In this document: piece after piece, positions 33,201 to 41,673 of the stretch
Numbering within the stretch: the stretch's first letter is position 1
Layout: each line of letters begins with the position of its first letter
Program-made: the position numbers and the translations under genes
DNA from: Struthio camelus
Lineage: Eukaryota > Chordata > Aves > Struthioniformes > Struthionidae
Direction: 5' to 3'
Assembly (NCBI RefSeq): GCF_040807025.1
Contig: NC_090945.1
Coordinates: 76,829,088-76,893,087, forward strand
Length of the DNA stretch: 64,000 nt
Notes under the pieces: model-generated
What the model was told of the DNA's origin: nothing
The model's input: only the letters and a program-made list of their open reading frames with translations
Database searches by the model: none

Positions 33201-33827
33201 CTCACTACTCTTGAGCATAAAAAGTTGCATTTGTTAAAGTGTTTAAGTGTTAAAGCGTTTTGTGCTCACAGATGCTTTCTCATTTCAGTTTAGAGTTTGG
33301 AAAAAAGCAGGGAGGCAGCAAAAAGGAGCAAGAAAGAAAGCGGTTGATTCACAAGCATAAGCGTGAATTTAAAGGAGCTATTCGGGAGATTCGGAAAGAT
33401 AACCAGTTTCTGGCTAGAATGCAACTTTCAGAAATCATGGAGAGGTGATGTAGTCTTTGTTTCAGCACCAGTTTGGGGGTTGTTGTTCTGTGTGTTCATT
33501 TTTTTTGCTCCGTGTCAAGATTAACAGTGATGATCAACCATACTAAATTTAAAAAATATATTTTGATAATTTGGGGAAAACAAATATATTTTGAAGTGTG
33601 TGAGACTGCAATTTAAGAGTTGTGGGGATTTTAATAAACCAATAATTCTTGTCTAAATGTACGTTTTTTCCTCAATACCATGTTTCTGAAATATTTAAAT
33701 ATATTTGTTTGTTTGTTTGTTTTACAGAGATGCAGCCAGAAAGAGAAAAGTGAAAGAGCTTCTTAGTAGCCTTGCTACACAGGAAGGTGAATGGAAAGCA
33801 ATGAAAAGGAAAAAAAGGAAAAATTAA
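12081..33827 (+). CDS. NOP14: NOP14 nucleolar protein, complete, 18 coding exons
   Basis: The 18 exons listed below sum to 2628 nt, an 875-residue protein plus stop, close to human NOP14 (about 857). All junctions are GT-AG and keep frame. NOP14 is a nucleolar SSU-processome component needed for cleavages that release 18S rRNA and for 40S assembly; in yeast it partners Noc4 and Emg1. Visible parts are a basic N-terminus; the conserved [13 protein letters not shown] block (about residues 30-42); [12 protein letters not shown]; a lysine/glutamate-rich central region; an acidic tract at about 344-406; a hydrophobic helical middle (about 446-750); and a lysine-rich tail (about 790-875). The start ATG has A at -3 and G at +4. 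It lies head-to-head with GRK4 and upstream of MFSD10 on the same strand. Confidence 0.97.
14918..15052 (+). CDS. NOP14: NOP14 exon 2
   Basis: 45 codons, residues 67-111, phase 0 to 0. It encodes [18 protein letters not shown] and DKRFGEYD, nearly identical to the mammalian segment. Acceptor CTTCTAG, donor GTAGAC. The next intron (15053-15933) holds a G-rich patch near 15102-15121 and nothing else recognised. Confidence 0.97.
15934..16075 (+). CDS. NOP14: NOP14 exon 3
   Basis: 142 nt, residues 112-158 plus one base. It encodes [18 protein letters not shown] and [13 protein letters not shown]. An open frame runs past the donor (TCAG|GTGAGA) into intron 3 up to 16380, but the conserved protein leaves it at 16075. 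Intron 3 (16076-16603) shows nothing else. Confidence 0.96.
16604..16749 (+). CDS. NOP14: NOP14 exon 4
   Basis: 146 nt, residues 159-207. It encodes [15 protein letters not shown] and [19 protein letters not shown] glycine run and a basic/acidic helical segment are visible. The following intron is only 152 nt (16750-16901). Confidence 0.97.
16902..17036 (+). CDS. NOP14: NOP14 exon 5
   Basis: 45 codons, residues 208-252, encoding [30 protein letters not shown] and a lysine-rich end. Intron 5 (17037-18260) carries a possible MIR remnant at about 17228-17375 and a CR1 fragment at 17557-18017. Confidence 0.97.
17228..17375 (+). repeat. possible MIR-like SINE fragment
   Basis: The order TATGGTTTAGTGG, TAATCTCTGCTGCTGGCTGC, TTGTACATTGCTTAAACTC and ATATCAG follows the MIR pattern (tRNA-like head, then GTGACCTTGGGCAAGTTACT and CCTCAG). 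Divergence is high and the ends are approximate. Confidence 0.4.
17557..18017 (-). repeat. CR1 LINE 3' fragment
   Basis: From CACAGAATGGTTGAGATTGG (the reverse complement of the CR1 3' end) through GGGCAACCTGTGCCAGTG, AAGAAGTTTTTCCTCACGTT and CAGGCTGAACAGGCCCAGCT, this follows the avian CR1 consensus in reverse. It is 5'-truncated and fairly well preserved, so relatively young for the locus. It lies wholly in NOP14 intron 5. Confidence 0.95.
18261..18383 (+). CDS. NOP14: NOP14 exon 6
   Basis: 41 codons, residues 253-293, encoding [20 protein letters not shown] and a charged helix ending LQKLE. Acceptor TCTTTAG, donor GTACCA. No repeat was recognised in intron 6 (18384-19555), which has T-runs near 18895-18909 and 18997-19005. 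Confidence 0.97.
19556..19687 (+). CDS. NOP14: NOP14 exon 7
   Basis: 44 codons, residues 294-337, encoding [26 protein letters not shown] and [12 protein letters not shown], the last a near-invariant NOP14 block. Intron 7 (19688-21309) begins with a CR1 fragment and otherwise shows nothing. Confidence 0.97.
19735..20310 (-). repeat. CR1 LINE fragment
   Basis: CAACCTCCTGCTCAAAGCAG, CTTGAAAACCTCCAAGG, GCCAGCCTGTTCCACTGA, TTATGCCTGTTGCCTCCTGT and GGCCCAAAACTGGATGCAGT follow CR1 in reverse. It is more diverged than the copy at 17557. The left part of the 5' end near 20280 fades out. Confidence 0.9.
21310..21634 (+). CDS. NOP14: NOP14 exon 8 (acidic tract)
   Basis: 325 nt, residues 338-445 plus one base. 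After DGKMNIEK come eight glutamates, then glutamate/asparagine-rich and aspartate/serine-rich repeats to about residue 406, then a lysine/asparagine-rich linker and SELPYTFA. Human NOP14 has an acidic stretch at the same place, but this one is longer and richer in Glu-Asn, which may explain much of the extra length over human. Encoded by purine-rich GAA/GAG runs. Intron 8 (21635-22955) holds nothing recognised. Confidence 0.95.
22956..23086 (+). CDS. NOP14: NOP14 exon 9
   Basis: 131 nt, residues 446-489 with the carried base, encoding [33 protein letters not shown] and KTKLE. The acceptor follows a 13-T run; the donor is GTACGC. Intron 9 is 240 nt. Confidence 0.96.
23327..23412 (+). CDS. NOP14: NOP14 exon 10
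   Basis: 86 nt, residues 490-517 plus two bases, encoding [18 protein letters not shown] and TINKLVL. It starts the hydrophobic helical region. Intron 10 (23413-25077) carries a CR1 fragment at 23925-24225. Confidence 0.96.
23925..24225 (+). repeat. CR1 LINE 3' fragment
   Basis: CAAGCTGCAACAAGGGAAGT, GTAAGGAAAAATTCTTCGC, GGAACAGGTTGCCCGGAAAA and CAAAGGTCCCTTCCAAGTTA follow the CR1 3' region in forward orientation. It is diverged and short. Confidence 0.88.
25078..25213 (+). CDS. NOP14: NOP14 exon 11
   Basis: 136 nt, residues 518-563, encoding [31 protein letters not shown] and FPGLDT. Acceptor TTAACAG, donor GTAACG. Intron 11 (25214-26517) shows no repeat or gene that I can name. Confidence 0.96.
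26518..26619 (+). CDS. NOP14: NOP14 exon 12
   Basis: 34 codons, residues 564-597, encoding [20 protein letters not shown] and a hydrophobic end MSQLLTK. The SDFWHPV block matches the family. Intron 12 (26620-27513) holds nothing recognised. Confidence 0.97.
27514..27667 (+). CDS. NOP14: NOP14 exon 13
   Basis: 154 nt, residues 598-648 plus one base, encoding [37 protein letters not shown] and LGILYIS. Intron 13 (27668-30292) is the second-largest in the gene and shows no exon or clear repeat; a GC-richer patch sits around 29640-30120 but I cannot classify it. Confidence 0.97.
30293..30452 (+). CDS. NOP14: NOP14 exon 14
   Basis: 160 nt, residues 649-701 plus two bases, encoding [30 protein letters not shown] and TEMNHIR. 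This region is less conserved with mammals than its neighbours. No recognisable element in intron 14 (30453-31285). Confidence 0.95.
31286..31433 (+). CDS. NOP14: NOP14 exon 15
   Basis: 148 nt, residues 702-751, encoding [28 protein letters not shown] and [12 protein letters not shown]. Acceptor TTAACAG, donor GTATGT. Nothing recognised in intron 15 (31434-32403). Confidence 0.96.
32404..32522 (+). CDS. NOP14: NOP14 exon 16
   Basis: 119 nt, residues 752-790 plus two bases, encoding [20 protein letters not shown] and [16 protein letters not shown]. Acceptor TTTTCAG, donor GTAAGT. Nothing recognised in intron 16 (32523-33288). Confidence 0.96.
33289..33444 (+). CDS. NOP14: NOP14 exon 17
   Basis: 156 nt, residues 791-842 plus two bases, encoding [35 protein letters not shown] and [12 protein letters not shown]. 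This strongly basic block is among the most conserved of the protein and looks like a nuclear/nucleolar targeting region. Intron 17 (33445-33727) ends in a TTTG repeat. Confidence 0.97.
33704..33723 (+). repeat. TTTG microsatellite at the exon 18 acceptor
   Basis: Five tandem TTTG-type units lie directly before TTTACAG and form the pyrimidine tract of the last NOP14 intron, so repeat length could affect splicing strength. Confidence 0.85.
33728..33827 (+). CDS. NOP14: NOP14 exon 18 (terminal)
   Basis: 100 nt including the TAA stop at 33825-33827, residues 843-875, encoding [19 protein letters not shown] and [14 protein letters not shown]. The tail ends in a lysine/arginine cluster typical of NOP14. 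Confidence 0.96.
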
Positions 33828-34018
33828 CTGGGACTATCTGCAGAAGGAAACCTTGTTTTTACTGCCACGTAAAATATCCCAATCCTATGGCTTTTGAGTA
33901 GACTCTAGCTACATTTTTTGGATGCATTTTTTTGTATCAAATATCATCAAACATATCATCAAATCTATCTAAAGAAGTTAACTTGTTTATTAGAAAAAAC
34001 CCATTATTTCATATGAAA

Positions 34019-34024
34019 AATAAA
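34019..34024 (+). terminator. NOP14 poly(A) signal
   Basis: A canonical AATAAA 192 nt after the stop codon, followed by AT-rich sequence and TTTTTATGCGTGG. This gives a short 3' UTR of about 210 nt. A later AATAAA at 34525-34530 could serve a longer form. Confidence 0.7.
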
Positions 34025-37000
34025 AATAACATTTTTATGCGTGGAATATTCCATTTATTTTAGTAACTGAGAACATTTGGATGAAGGATCAGAATTCTCA
34101 CGATTGCGTGACCAGGTCTTAGTCCATCCTGAAGTACACAAAAAAGTCTGTACAGCAAAAAGCTTTTAGTATCTTTTTAATATTAAATAAGTACAAGTAG
34201 CTATCTTAATCAAAGCCTACTTGCAAAATAAGCAGTAAGATTTTAATTAGTTTGTAGCATTGGGACAGTCTAACAAGTATTCAGTGGACTAAGGGAACTG
34301 TTTTATTAAAGCTGTACTTCCATTCATTTCTTAAGTATTGTTGGATTGAGCTCAGATATGAAATCCCTAATAATGAACTAGGGCAGTTAACTTAGACTTC
34401 CTCAACTCACTCTTAACTGTCGCAAGTGACATCTTTAACTCTTTTACACTTATTTTATCACGAATGTCTAATTACTGAAAACTGCCAAGAGTGACCTTTG
34501 GAAGACATTTTTTCCAGTAGAGCCAATAAATTCTTTTAATATATTTTTTAGAATACTGTTTTTGTGAAGAAACATTGAAGTGAGACAAACAACACCACAG
34601 TTATTTAAAGTTGCTGGCCTGAACTGGGTCACTATCCAGGTATTCACTGTATTCTCCCTATTTGATAAATCCAGTGAAGGTTATTATGCATTGAAAAAAT
34701 AATTGTAATATTTTCCTGGAAACCTCATAAAAATGAAGAACCCTTTAAGAATAATGTTCCAGTATTTTTAACGTTCTTTTCATCCTGCTAAGAAAAAACT
34801 ACTTGGCCAAGGTTCTAACAAAAGAAAACAAAAAAAACCCTCTTGCGTTTTCAAACACTGTTCTTAGGTTTGTTCCCTGTGATTTGGCCAATTGATAACT
34901 TGGAAATGGTAACGATGGCCTACTGTTCATAAAGAAAGATTTAAACACTGGCAGTAACTCTAATTTAACAATTGGTCTTGGTTGTTTCAGACTGGCTAAG
35001 AATGTTTTCTTTGTGCTATTTTTTTCTTTCAGAAGAGATTTATAATGGAACCATGAATAAAACTAGGAGGGTATGATTTTAAAGAATTAGGGTTTACATT
35101 TAAATTCCAATGACAAAATTTTTTTGTAAGGTAAGATGTGCTAAAGGGTTACCTATATCTGTTTCTCTTTAAAAAAAAAAAAACAAAAAAAAACCCTTTA
35201 TTTGGAGTAAATGAGCTTTTACTGAGTCTCAGTGTTACTGTAGCAATGCAAGTAATGCATGAATATCATCAGCCCTTTTTGCTTTTATAACTGGTTGTAT
35301 TAAATATTAGAATACATTAGATTATAAGTACAGGTAGGGGAGATACTCATATCACATGAAAATTAATAAGATTTGCACGTTTGAAATCTATTCAGACTTC
35401 TGAAAACAAAATACATTTCCATTTAGCCTTTCCAAAATCAGTAGAGCTGTCCTCAGAGTCTTCAAAGAGATTTCAGTGTCAGAAGATTACCTGCTGTTTT
35501 ATTTCCATTTGGCACAGCATAGGATTTTTTTCCTCCGTTGCAAAAGTGATTACCTTGATCTTTAAAAACAAAACCTTTTATATAGTTCAAGTCAAGCAGT
35601 TAAAACTGAAGCAATGAGGAAAGAAATAACTTCCCATTTTGTGCTATATATCAGCGCTCTCAATCTAGGGATTTAGTTCCAGTTTATTTCTCCTTTGTAC
35701 AATTAAACTGTCAAAAGGTAGTGTTTTTTTATTTATCTGACTGTATTTTTCCAACAGCAAGTGGCTTCAGAAGTTTAACCCAACATGGTATTATAATCAC
35801 CGAGAGGTTAACGGCTGCACTTTCATCTTGGGGCAGGGATTTTTGATACCACTTGCAGCTGCTTGTTATTTATTTTTTGTTTTCATTACTTTTTTTTCAA
35901 CAAGTTAGTGCTGGGAAGGATAACTAAAATTTTCCATGTAATCTGAACACTGAATGGGTATAAAATACTGACTAAGATGAAGAACTCATTTTTGAAAGAC
36001 TAAACCCTATATGTCATTAAATTTCTCAAATTATTAATGTTTGGGTTGAGAGGGAATACTGTTGTTCTTTTGCAGTAGAGCAGGAAAGTAAAATCTGGAG
36101 AGGGACATTACTTAATCAAAAAAAAAAAACAAAAACCATTCAGTGATGTAAGAAAAAATTAACATTAATAAATGCAGTCCAAAAACCAAATTTAAATTTT
36201 TAATTATCAGACCAGCAAGACTCTGGACTGGCTTTCCACTGGGACAGGGTAGACAATGACTTTCTCTAGTTCTAAAAAGAGATTGTGTTTACATGCAGGA
36301 TTGTATGACATGGCTGACTGCAATAACGCAACTGGACTCAGTGACCTACAGAAGCTTTAGGTTGGCAGGTTTAATAACAGGAACGCCTGGATTTCTCTGA
36401 AATCTTAAAAAGTTTAATTCATGTGGTGGCTGGTAAGTTATATACAATGATTCAGGAGCAGAGGTGTACCTCTACATACATTTCCCAGACACTACAAGAT
36501 TATTCATTGTTACTCTGGAGCACCTCACAACAGATTCTTCCCTCCAAGTCAGCAGTGGTCCTTACATAATCATTCAGTTTTCAGAAAAGGTTTTGCAGGA
36601 GTCTTTAATGCAGTTTACGGCATGCTCTGAGTTAGGCCCAATTAATAGTAATAGAGCTTCTAGCACAGTAGGTCTTTGCTTTTTTGAAATTTCATAGCTG
36701 GTTGCACTTCCACTGCAGTCTTGCCTGTAGCTTTTTATCTGTCCACTTGTAAGAGCCTGCTGTTTGACTCAACACCTACTTGAGATTTTGTTCTTCCAGC
36801 ATGCTTTGCTTTTCTTCATCTCAACTGTAGATAAGTTTCAAGTGAAAGTTTCAAATCTCAGAGGCCCTTCGGATTTCTTCCTTGGCAAGAAGGGGATTTT
36901 AAGGAGGGCCAGACAAGTATAAAATATTCAGGGATCTATTGTTGATGCAGAATCAGCCCAGAAGTTCCTTGATGGCTAGATATATCTCAGGAGTTACAGG

Positions 37001-38400
37001 GTGCTGTCATTGGACTAAGTCAAAAGGGACATTAAAAAAAAAATCTGGGAATGAGATTGGGTTTGAAAATTCATAAATGAAATAGCAGAGGTGACAGGTA
37101 GGCTTCTATCTTCTTATCTGTTCTCAGCTATCACTCACATATGAAGTGGTATCAGACTAGATTGTATCAACTGGTTTGATCTCTGATAGATTTCTGTGCA
37201 GAGAGTAAATTTGCTGGATGAGCATCACGTTAAATTCTCTCTTGAAATAAGCAGTATGGATAAATCTCAGTGCCACCGTTGAGCCCACGGAGCTTAGTGA
37301 GAAAAAAAAAAAAACATTGATTTAACTGGCACAAAATGAAACACATACCTATAAATTAGCATTATCAAAGCCTTCACAGTTAGGAATACAGGATATATAT
37401 ATATCTTAAGTACACTCTGATCAGCAGAATTCTTTTGCTCTAACTCAGAAAGCTCTTTAATTCCCCTGCAAGTCTCCCATCTATCTACAGTATTTCAGCT
37501 GTTAGTTTTCAATCTGAGTTGTAAATTGTTTGGAGCTGGTGCCTTCTTTTTAAGTCTCTATTCTGTCCAGTCTCATGTGCAGCGGAGCTCTGATTTGTGA
37601 GCAGGGGAGTGCAGAAGTATGCAGGTTTATAGATGCCGTATGTACCAAATGCACCGTGCATGTGCCGCATAGGCACCACATATGTACCAAATTCCTTTTC
37701 TCACACTGAACTGGCTGCATAAACGCTCAGCTAAACAAGAGGATAGCAGCTTACTGCTTGACCTACTTGGCAGGTTATCCCTGAAGTTTAGATAAGCTCC
37801 TCCACATCCAACTCGTGGGGGAATCCATGACGGACACGCTGCTGTGGAGAGAGTGTAAGGGCTTTGTCAGAGGGTTCATAAACTTAAATCCAGACCATCA
37901 ACAGGACTGTATTACCTGGAAGGGAAAAAGAAGCCCTTTCAAAACCTGTATTAATTTGCTTTAAACCCTTTGTTTGCAGATCCTTATGTATTTAAGAGCG
38001 GGAGGATGGATTTCTAGTCCACTTGCAACCATGCACTGCTCTTTTAACGAGGCAGGCTGAATAGCAGACGTGGCTGGACTGCAGAGCAACGTTAGTAGCA
38101 TGGATACCAAATCTATTCCCGTTCGCTGTGTTCACACGCTTGGCTTTTTCGAAGAGCAGTTTGCGTTGGGAGCAGAGCTAGTCTGCTGCAAGTACCTGCT
38201 TCTCAGCATCCAGGACATTTTTCATTTATCAAAACCACAGCTAACCGCTGCTGCGCAACGTGGTCGTGTAGCAACTAACGACGAACGTGGCTTAGTTCTT
38301 GGCACAATCATGTTCTCGTTAAGAAATTCTTTGCTATTACCACCAGAAGGAACTGCTGCAGTTTGAGGTATGATACCATTAGGCTGCTAAATCATTGATT
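34025..38400. other. NOP14-MFSD10 intergenic region
   Basis: AT-rich sequence with no convincing gene. It includes A-rich tracts near 35170-35196 and 36120-36137 and otherwise unique-looking DNA. The open frames here lack family resemblance. A 98-codon frame ending near 38366 opens at a GTG, not an ATG, and has no visible homology. Confidence 0.65.
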
Positions 38401-39610
38401 CCTTAGGTCAGGGGCTGCCTTTTCCTCCGCGTCCGTGCCGGAGCCTGCCGCGGCGACGCTCCCCAGCGCTACGCCGAGACGCTTGGTGAGGCGCTTCCCC
38501 AAAACCCGGTTTTAAACCGCTGTGACTCTTTCCCAGGGCTCGCGCCGCACTGCTGCTATCACGCTCCGAGAGGAGAACGGGGGTTTCTGAGCGGGGAGGC
38601 CTGAGCTCTCCGGCGAGAGCCGAGCCCCCAGGGGCTGTCAGGGGCCGCGGGAGGCCTCACGGAGCGAGAGCCCACAAACGGGAACCGCAGCCAGGCCCGA
38701 ACACGGGGGAAAACCCGCAGCTAGAGCCGAGGCCCGGGCGACACGTCCCCGCCGGGCCGCGAACTCGGGGCTCCCGCAGCACCGGGCGGCGCGGGGCGGC
38801 CGTGAGGCTCGGCGGGGGGGGGGCGCGCGCCGGCCGTTGGGCGCGGCGGCTCCCCTCAGGGCGAGCGGGCGGCTTCTTCCTCCTCCTTCTCCTCCTCCTC
38901 CTCCTCGGCGGCGCCCGGTGCGGGGAGCGAGGGCGGGAGCGGCTCCGTCCCCGGCCGGAAGAGGAAGGCCGGCGCCGCGGCGTGCGGGAGAGCCGGGGAG
39001 GAGCCGCCGCCCGCAGCATCGCCAGGGCCGCCCGCGGGGCCGGCCGCCCTGAGGGCCGGGAGGCGGCGGCGGCGGCGGCTCCCGGGAGGCTCCGCCGAGG
39101 CCGTGCCCTTTCCGCTGCGCGGCGCCTCTCTCCTCTGGGCTTCGGCTGCTCTGGGAAATTGCCCTTTTTTTTTTTTTTTTTTCTTTTTTCCTTTTTAGTT
39201 GAAGCTCTTGCTCTTGACCTGAATCAGGATTTTGTTAAGGAGTCAGAGAAGCCTTCCCAAAGCTTAGCAGGTAAAGCCAGACGGGAAGGGCAGTCGGAAG
39301 ATACCAGCAGGATGAGATTGTTATTGGTGAGGGATAAACACATCTCTGCCTTACGGGCAGGGCCAGCTTCCCGGAGGGGCGCTGTGCGGGGGGCACCCGG
39401 CCCGGCCCTGCGAGGATGGAGCGCGACGGGAGGACGAGCGCGCAGCCCAAGCCGGGCAGGCCCCCGGCAGACCGCAGGGCGCCCCTCGGGAGAAGGGGGA
39501 GGCGGAGCAGAGCGGGTCGGGGTCCCTTCGTGTCTGAAGAAGCAGCTTCCCTAAACGGAACCTCTTCCCCGAGAGCGCGTTCGCGCAGCAGTCGGGCGTC
39601 ACGGTGGAGA
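38400..39610 (+). promoter_or_regulatory. CpG island, likely MFSD10 promoter and first exon
   Basis: A CpG-dense block with GGC repeats near 39062-39080, TCC-rich sequence at 38877-38906 and an ETS-type CCGGAAG at 38955-38961. It is the only CpG island between NOP14 and MFSD10. The MFSD10 start-codon exon begins at an acceptor (41483/41484), so an untranslated first exon must lie upstream; a strong donor CAG|GTAAAG at 39270/39271 is the best candidate for its end. No TSS can be fixed by eye. Confidence 0.7.
39199..39270 (+). other. 72-nt exon-like segment, unassigned
   Basis: Bounded by a long poly-T tract with TTTTTAG and by the strong donor CAG|GTAAAG. Open in one frame, it would encode EALALDLNQDFVKESEKPSQ between phase-1 ends, not a sequence I recognise. 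It may be the 3' end of the MFSD10 untranslated first exon, a separate small exon, or chance. Confidence 0.4.
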
Positions 39611-41462
39611 TGAAGTGTTTTGTTTTCACCGACGGGATGCCAGGGCGTATGAAACGCATGGTAGTTTCCTGCCTAGTAGAAAGTACAGAGAGGTTTGAAC
39701 AACAAAACCGCTGGAGCACAAAGGCAGAAGCGTGCAGTGCTTGGGTTGTTGCGTAAGGGAAGTTGCACATAGCCAAAACTTGTGCCAAAGGAGAGGTCGG
39801 TGCTAGCATCAGCGGGTTCAAGCCGCAGGCTAGCTGCAAGGGCAATGGGAGTGAAGTGTACAGGATGTTACACTGTATACATAATCCCCAAATAAGAGAG
39901 TTCAGCTTGGTGATACAGTTCAGTGGATGAGTAAACAAATTGTGGGAAAAACAAGATAGGAACGGTCATAAAGAACACATCTGTCAACTGTTGGCTGCAT
40001 CAGGGGAGACCCAGAGCCAGGGACTTCTTGTCTAAATGGTTGGTTGGGATTCCAGATAATCTCATATCGTTTGGATAAACAAATAATGGAAAATACTTGT
40101 AGTGGTGATGACGTACCATTTTAAATAAAAGGATCCTGTCCGTAACCAAACCATTCTGTTCACTAGCAGATTTAAGAGCATTATGCCAACAGTTTGGTGA
40201 ATAGATTGCAGGTTGCCCCCTTTCATGTTTGCTTCGTGATTTCTGACCTTTAATAGTGCTTCAGCTCTAGTAAACTGAAACCGTAATAAAGAAATGCCAC
40301 AAAAATGAATTTACTGCTAAGCATAACAAAATGTTGTGTTCTTCAGTTAGTGGACTATGGACTATGATGTTATATTCACAGTGCCTTGTATGTGTAATAT
40401 GGCCTGTCTTGTCTTGTACAGAATTTATATCAAAAATATTGCTCAGTGTTTTCATTTCTGACTCATCAAAGTCAATGGATATCTTGATATTGACTAACTT
40501 TCAGTTGGATTAAATTCTGTCTCCTTCTTTACTCTTTTAGTGCAACGAACATTCTGTTTTTTTTGCAGGGAAAGGTACTTAATTGTTTTATGGCTGAGAT
40601 ATACTGTAAAGTTTGACAAATCTGAAATGTGCAGGTTCGTGGTCTATGTATTGCTCCTTGTTTTTGATATTTGTTGAAATGCGTGTTTTTCCGGATAAGG
40701 ATTGACTTCCTTATTTGTTGAATGCTGAATGTGATATGAGCTACATCCTTGTTTAGGTCTTCAAGACAGTTTAGAATATTGTCAAAGGAAGTGTCTCTGC
40801 TGATGGTCTTGATATTTCTGTCAAACTAAAATGCTGCCTCAATCATTTGATGCCCCAATTCAAAGCCTATCAGTGGCTTTGAGCCGGAAATTTAAAAAAA
40901 AAAAATCAGGTTTCAAAATTGTGTTATATTGTTACTTGAATTGCTGTTGCTCTCCAGGATTTATCTTGAGGACAGCACTCTGCAATAATTAGGAGGTCTG
41001 CCTTTTTTTGTTGTGCTTACTGATATTGCTCTAGTGATTTACAGTGTACGTTGAAAGCATAAATAATTTATTAGCTACTTGAATGTAGCTATTCAAAATC
41101 AAGAGTGCCTTTTTATCTATTTTACTGGACTGCTGGATTGAAAACATTTTGTGAAAGTTGTATTTGCATTACTCACATGTTAACAAGTTTTTAACTCTCC
41201 TTAGTTCTGTATTTTATTTGGAATTCTCCTATAATAGAATTGTTAATCTTATTGCCCTTGTAGCCTGTTCTTTATGAAAGCAAACTCGGTGCTGAGCTAA
41301 GGACTGGGAACGGAGAATTGAAGTTCTATTCCCTGTGAAAAGTAGGTAGCTTAATGAAGCTGTATTTTATATTTCTTATTGTGAGGTCTATAGAAAGTAA
41401 GAATGCATCAGCAAGGTACTCTTATGAAAGGCCTGCAAAAAGCATCATATTGACGGGACAAA

Positions 41463-41480
41463 TTTATTTATTTATTTATT
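41463..41480 (+). repeat. TTTA microsatellite at the MFSD10 start-exon acceptor
   Basis: About 4.5 TTTA units sit immediately before CAG at 41481-41483, standing in for the usual pyrimidine tract. Confidence 0.85.
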
Positions 41481-41483
41481 CAG

Positions 41484-41673
41484 AAACAGAACACCTGGGA
41501 AGATGGCCCTGAGAGAGGGAGAAAACAACAGCAGCTCTGTCAATGACAAGCAAGAACAGAGTGGCAATCGTGTTATTACAATTGTCTTCCTGGCACTCCT
41601 CATTGACTTGTTGGGATTCGCTCTCATCTTGCCACTGTTTCCTTCCATCCTTGATTATTACAGCAAGACTGAG
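41484..41673 (+). CDS. MFSD10: MFSD10 start-codon exon
   Basis: 19 nt of leader, then ATG at 41503 and 57 codons ending phase 0 at KTE|gtaagt. A hydrophilic N-terminus with an NNSS glycosylation-type site is followed by helix 1 (VITIVFLALLIDLLGFALIL). Intron 1 (41674-43606) contains a GC-rich degenerate tandem repeat and palindrome at 42575-43200. Confidence 0.95.

Noticed and set aside
38070-38366. 98-codon frame upstream of the second CpG island
   Set aside because: Opens at GTG, no family resemblance and no splice context.
38802-39554. 250-codon frame with a leucine run like a signal peptide
   Set aside because: It begins with GTG, has no upstream ATG in frame, and the leucines come from a CTC repeat. 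Only the 72-nt exon-like piece inside it is kept as a lead.
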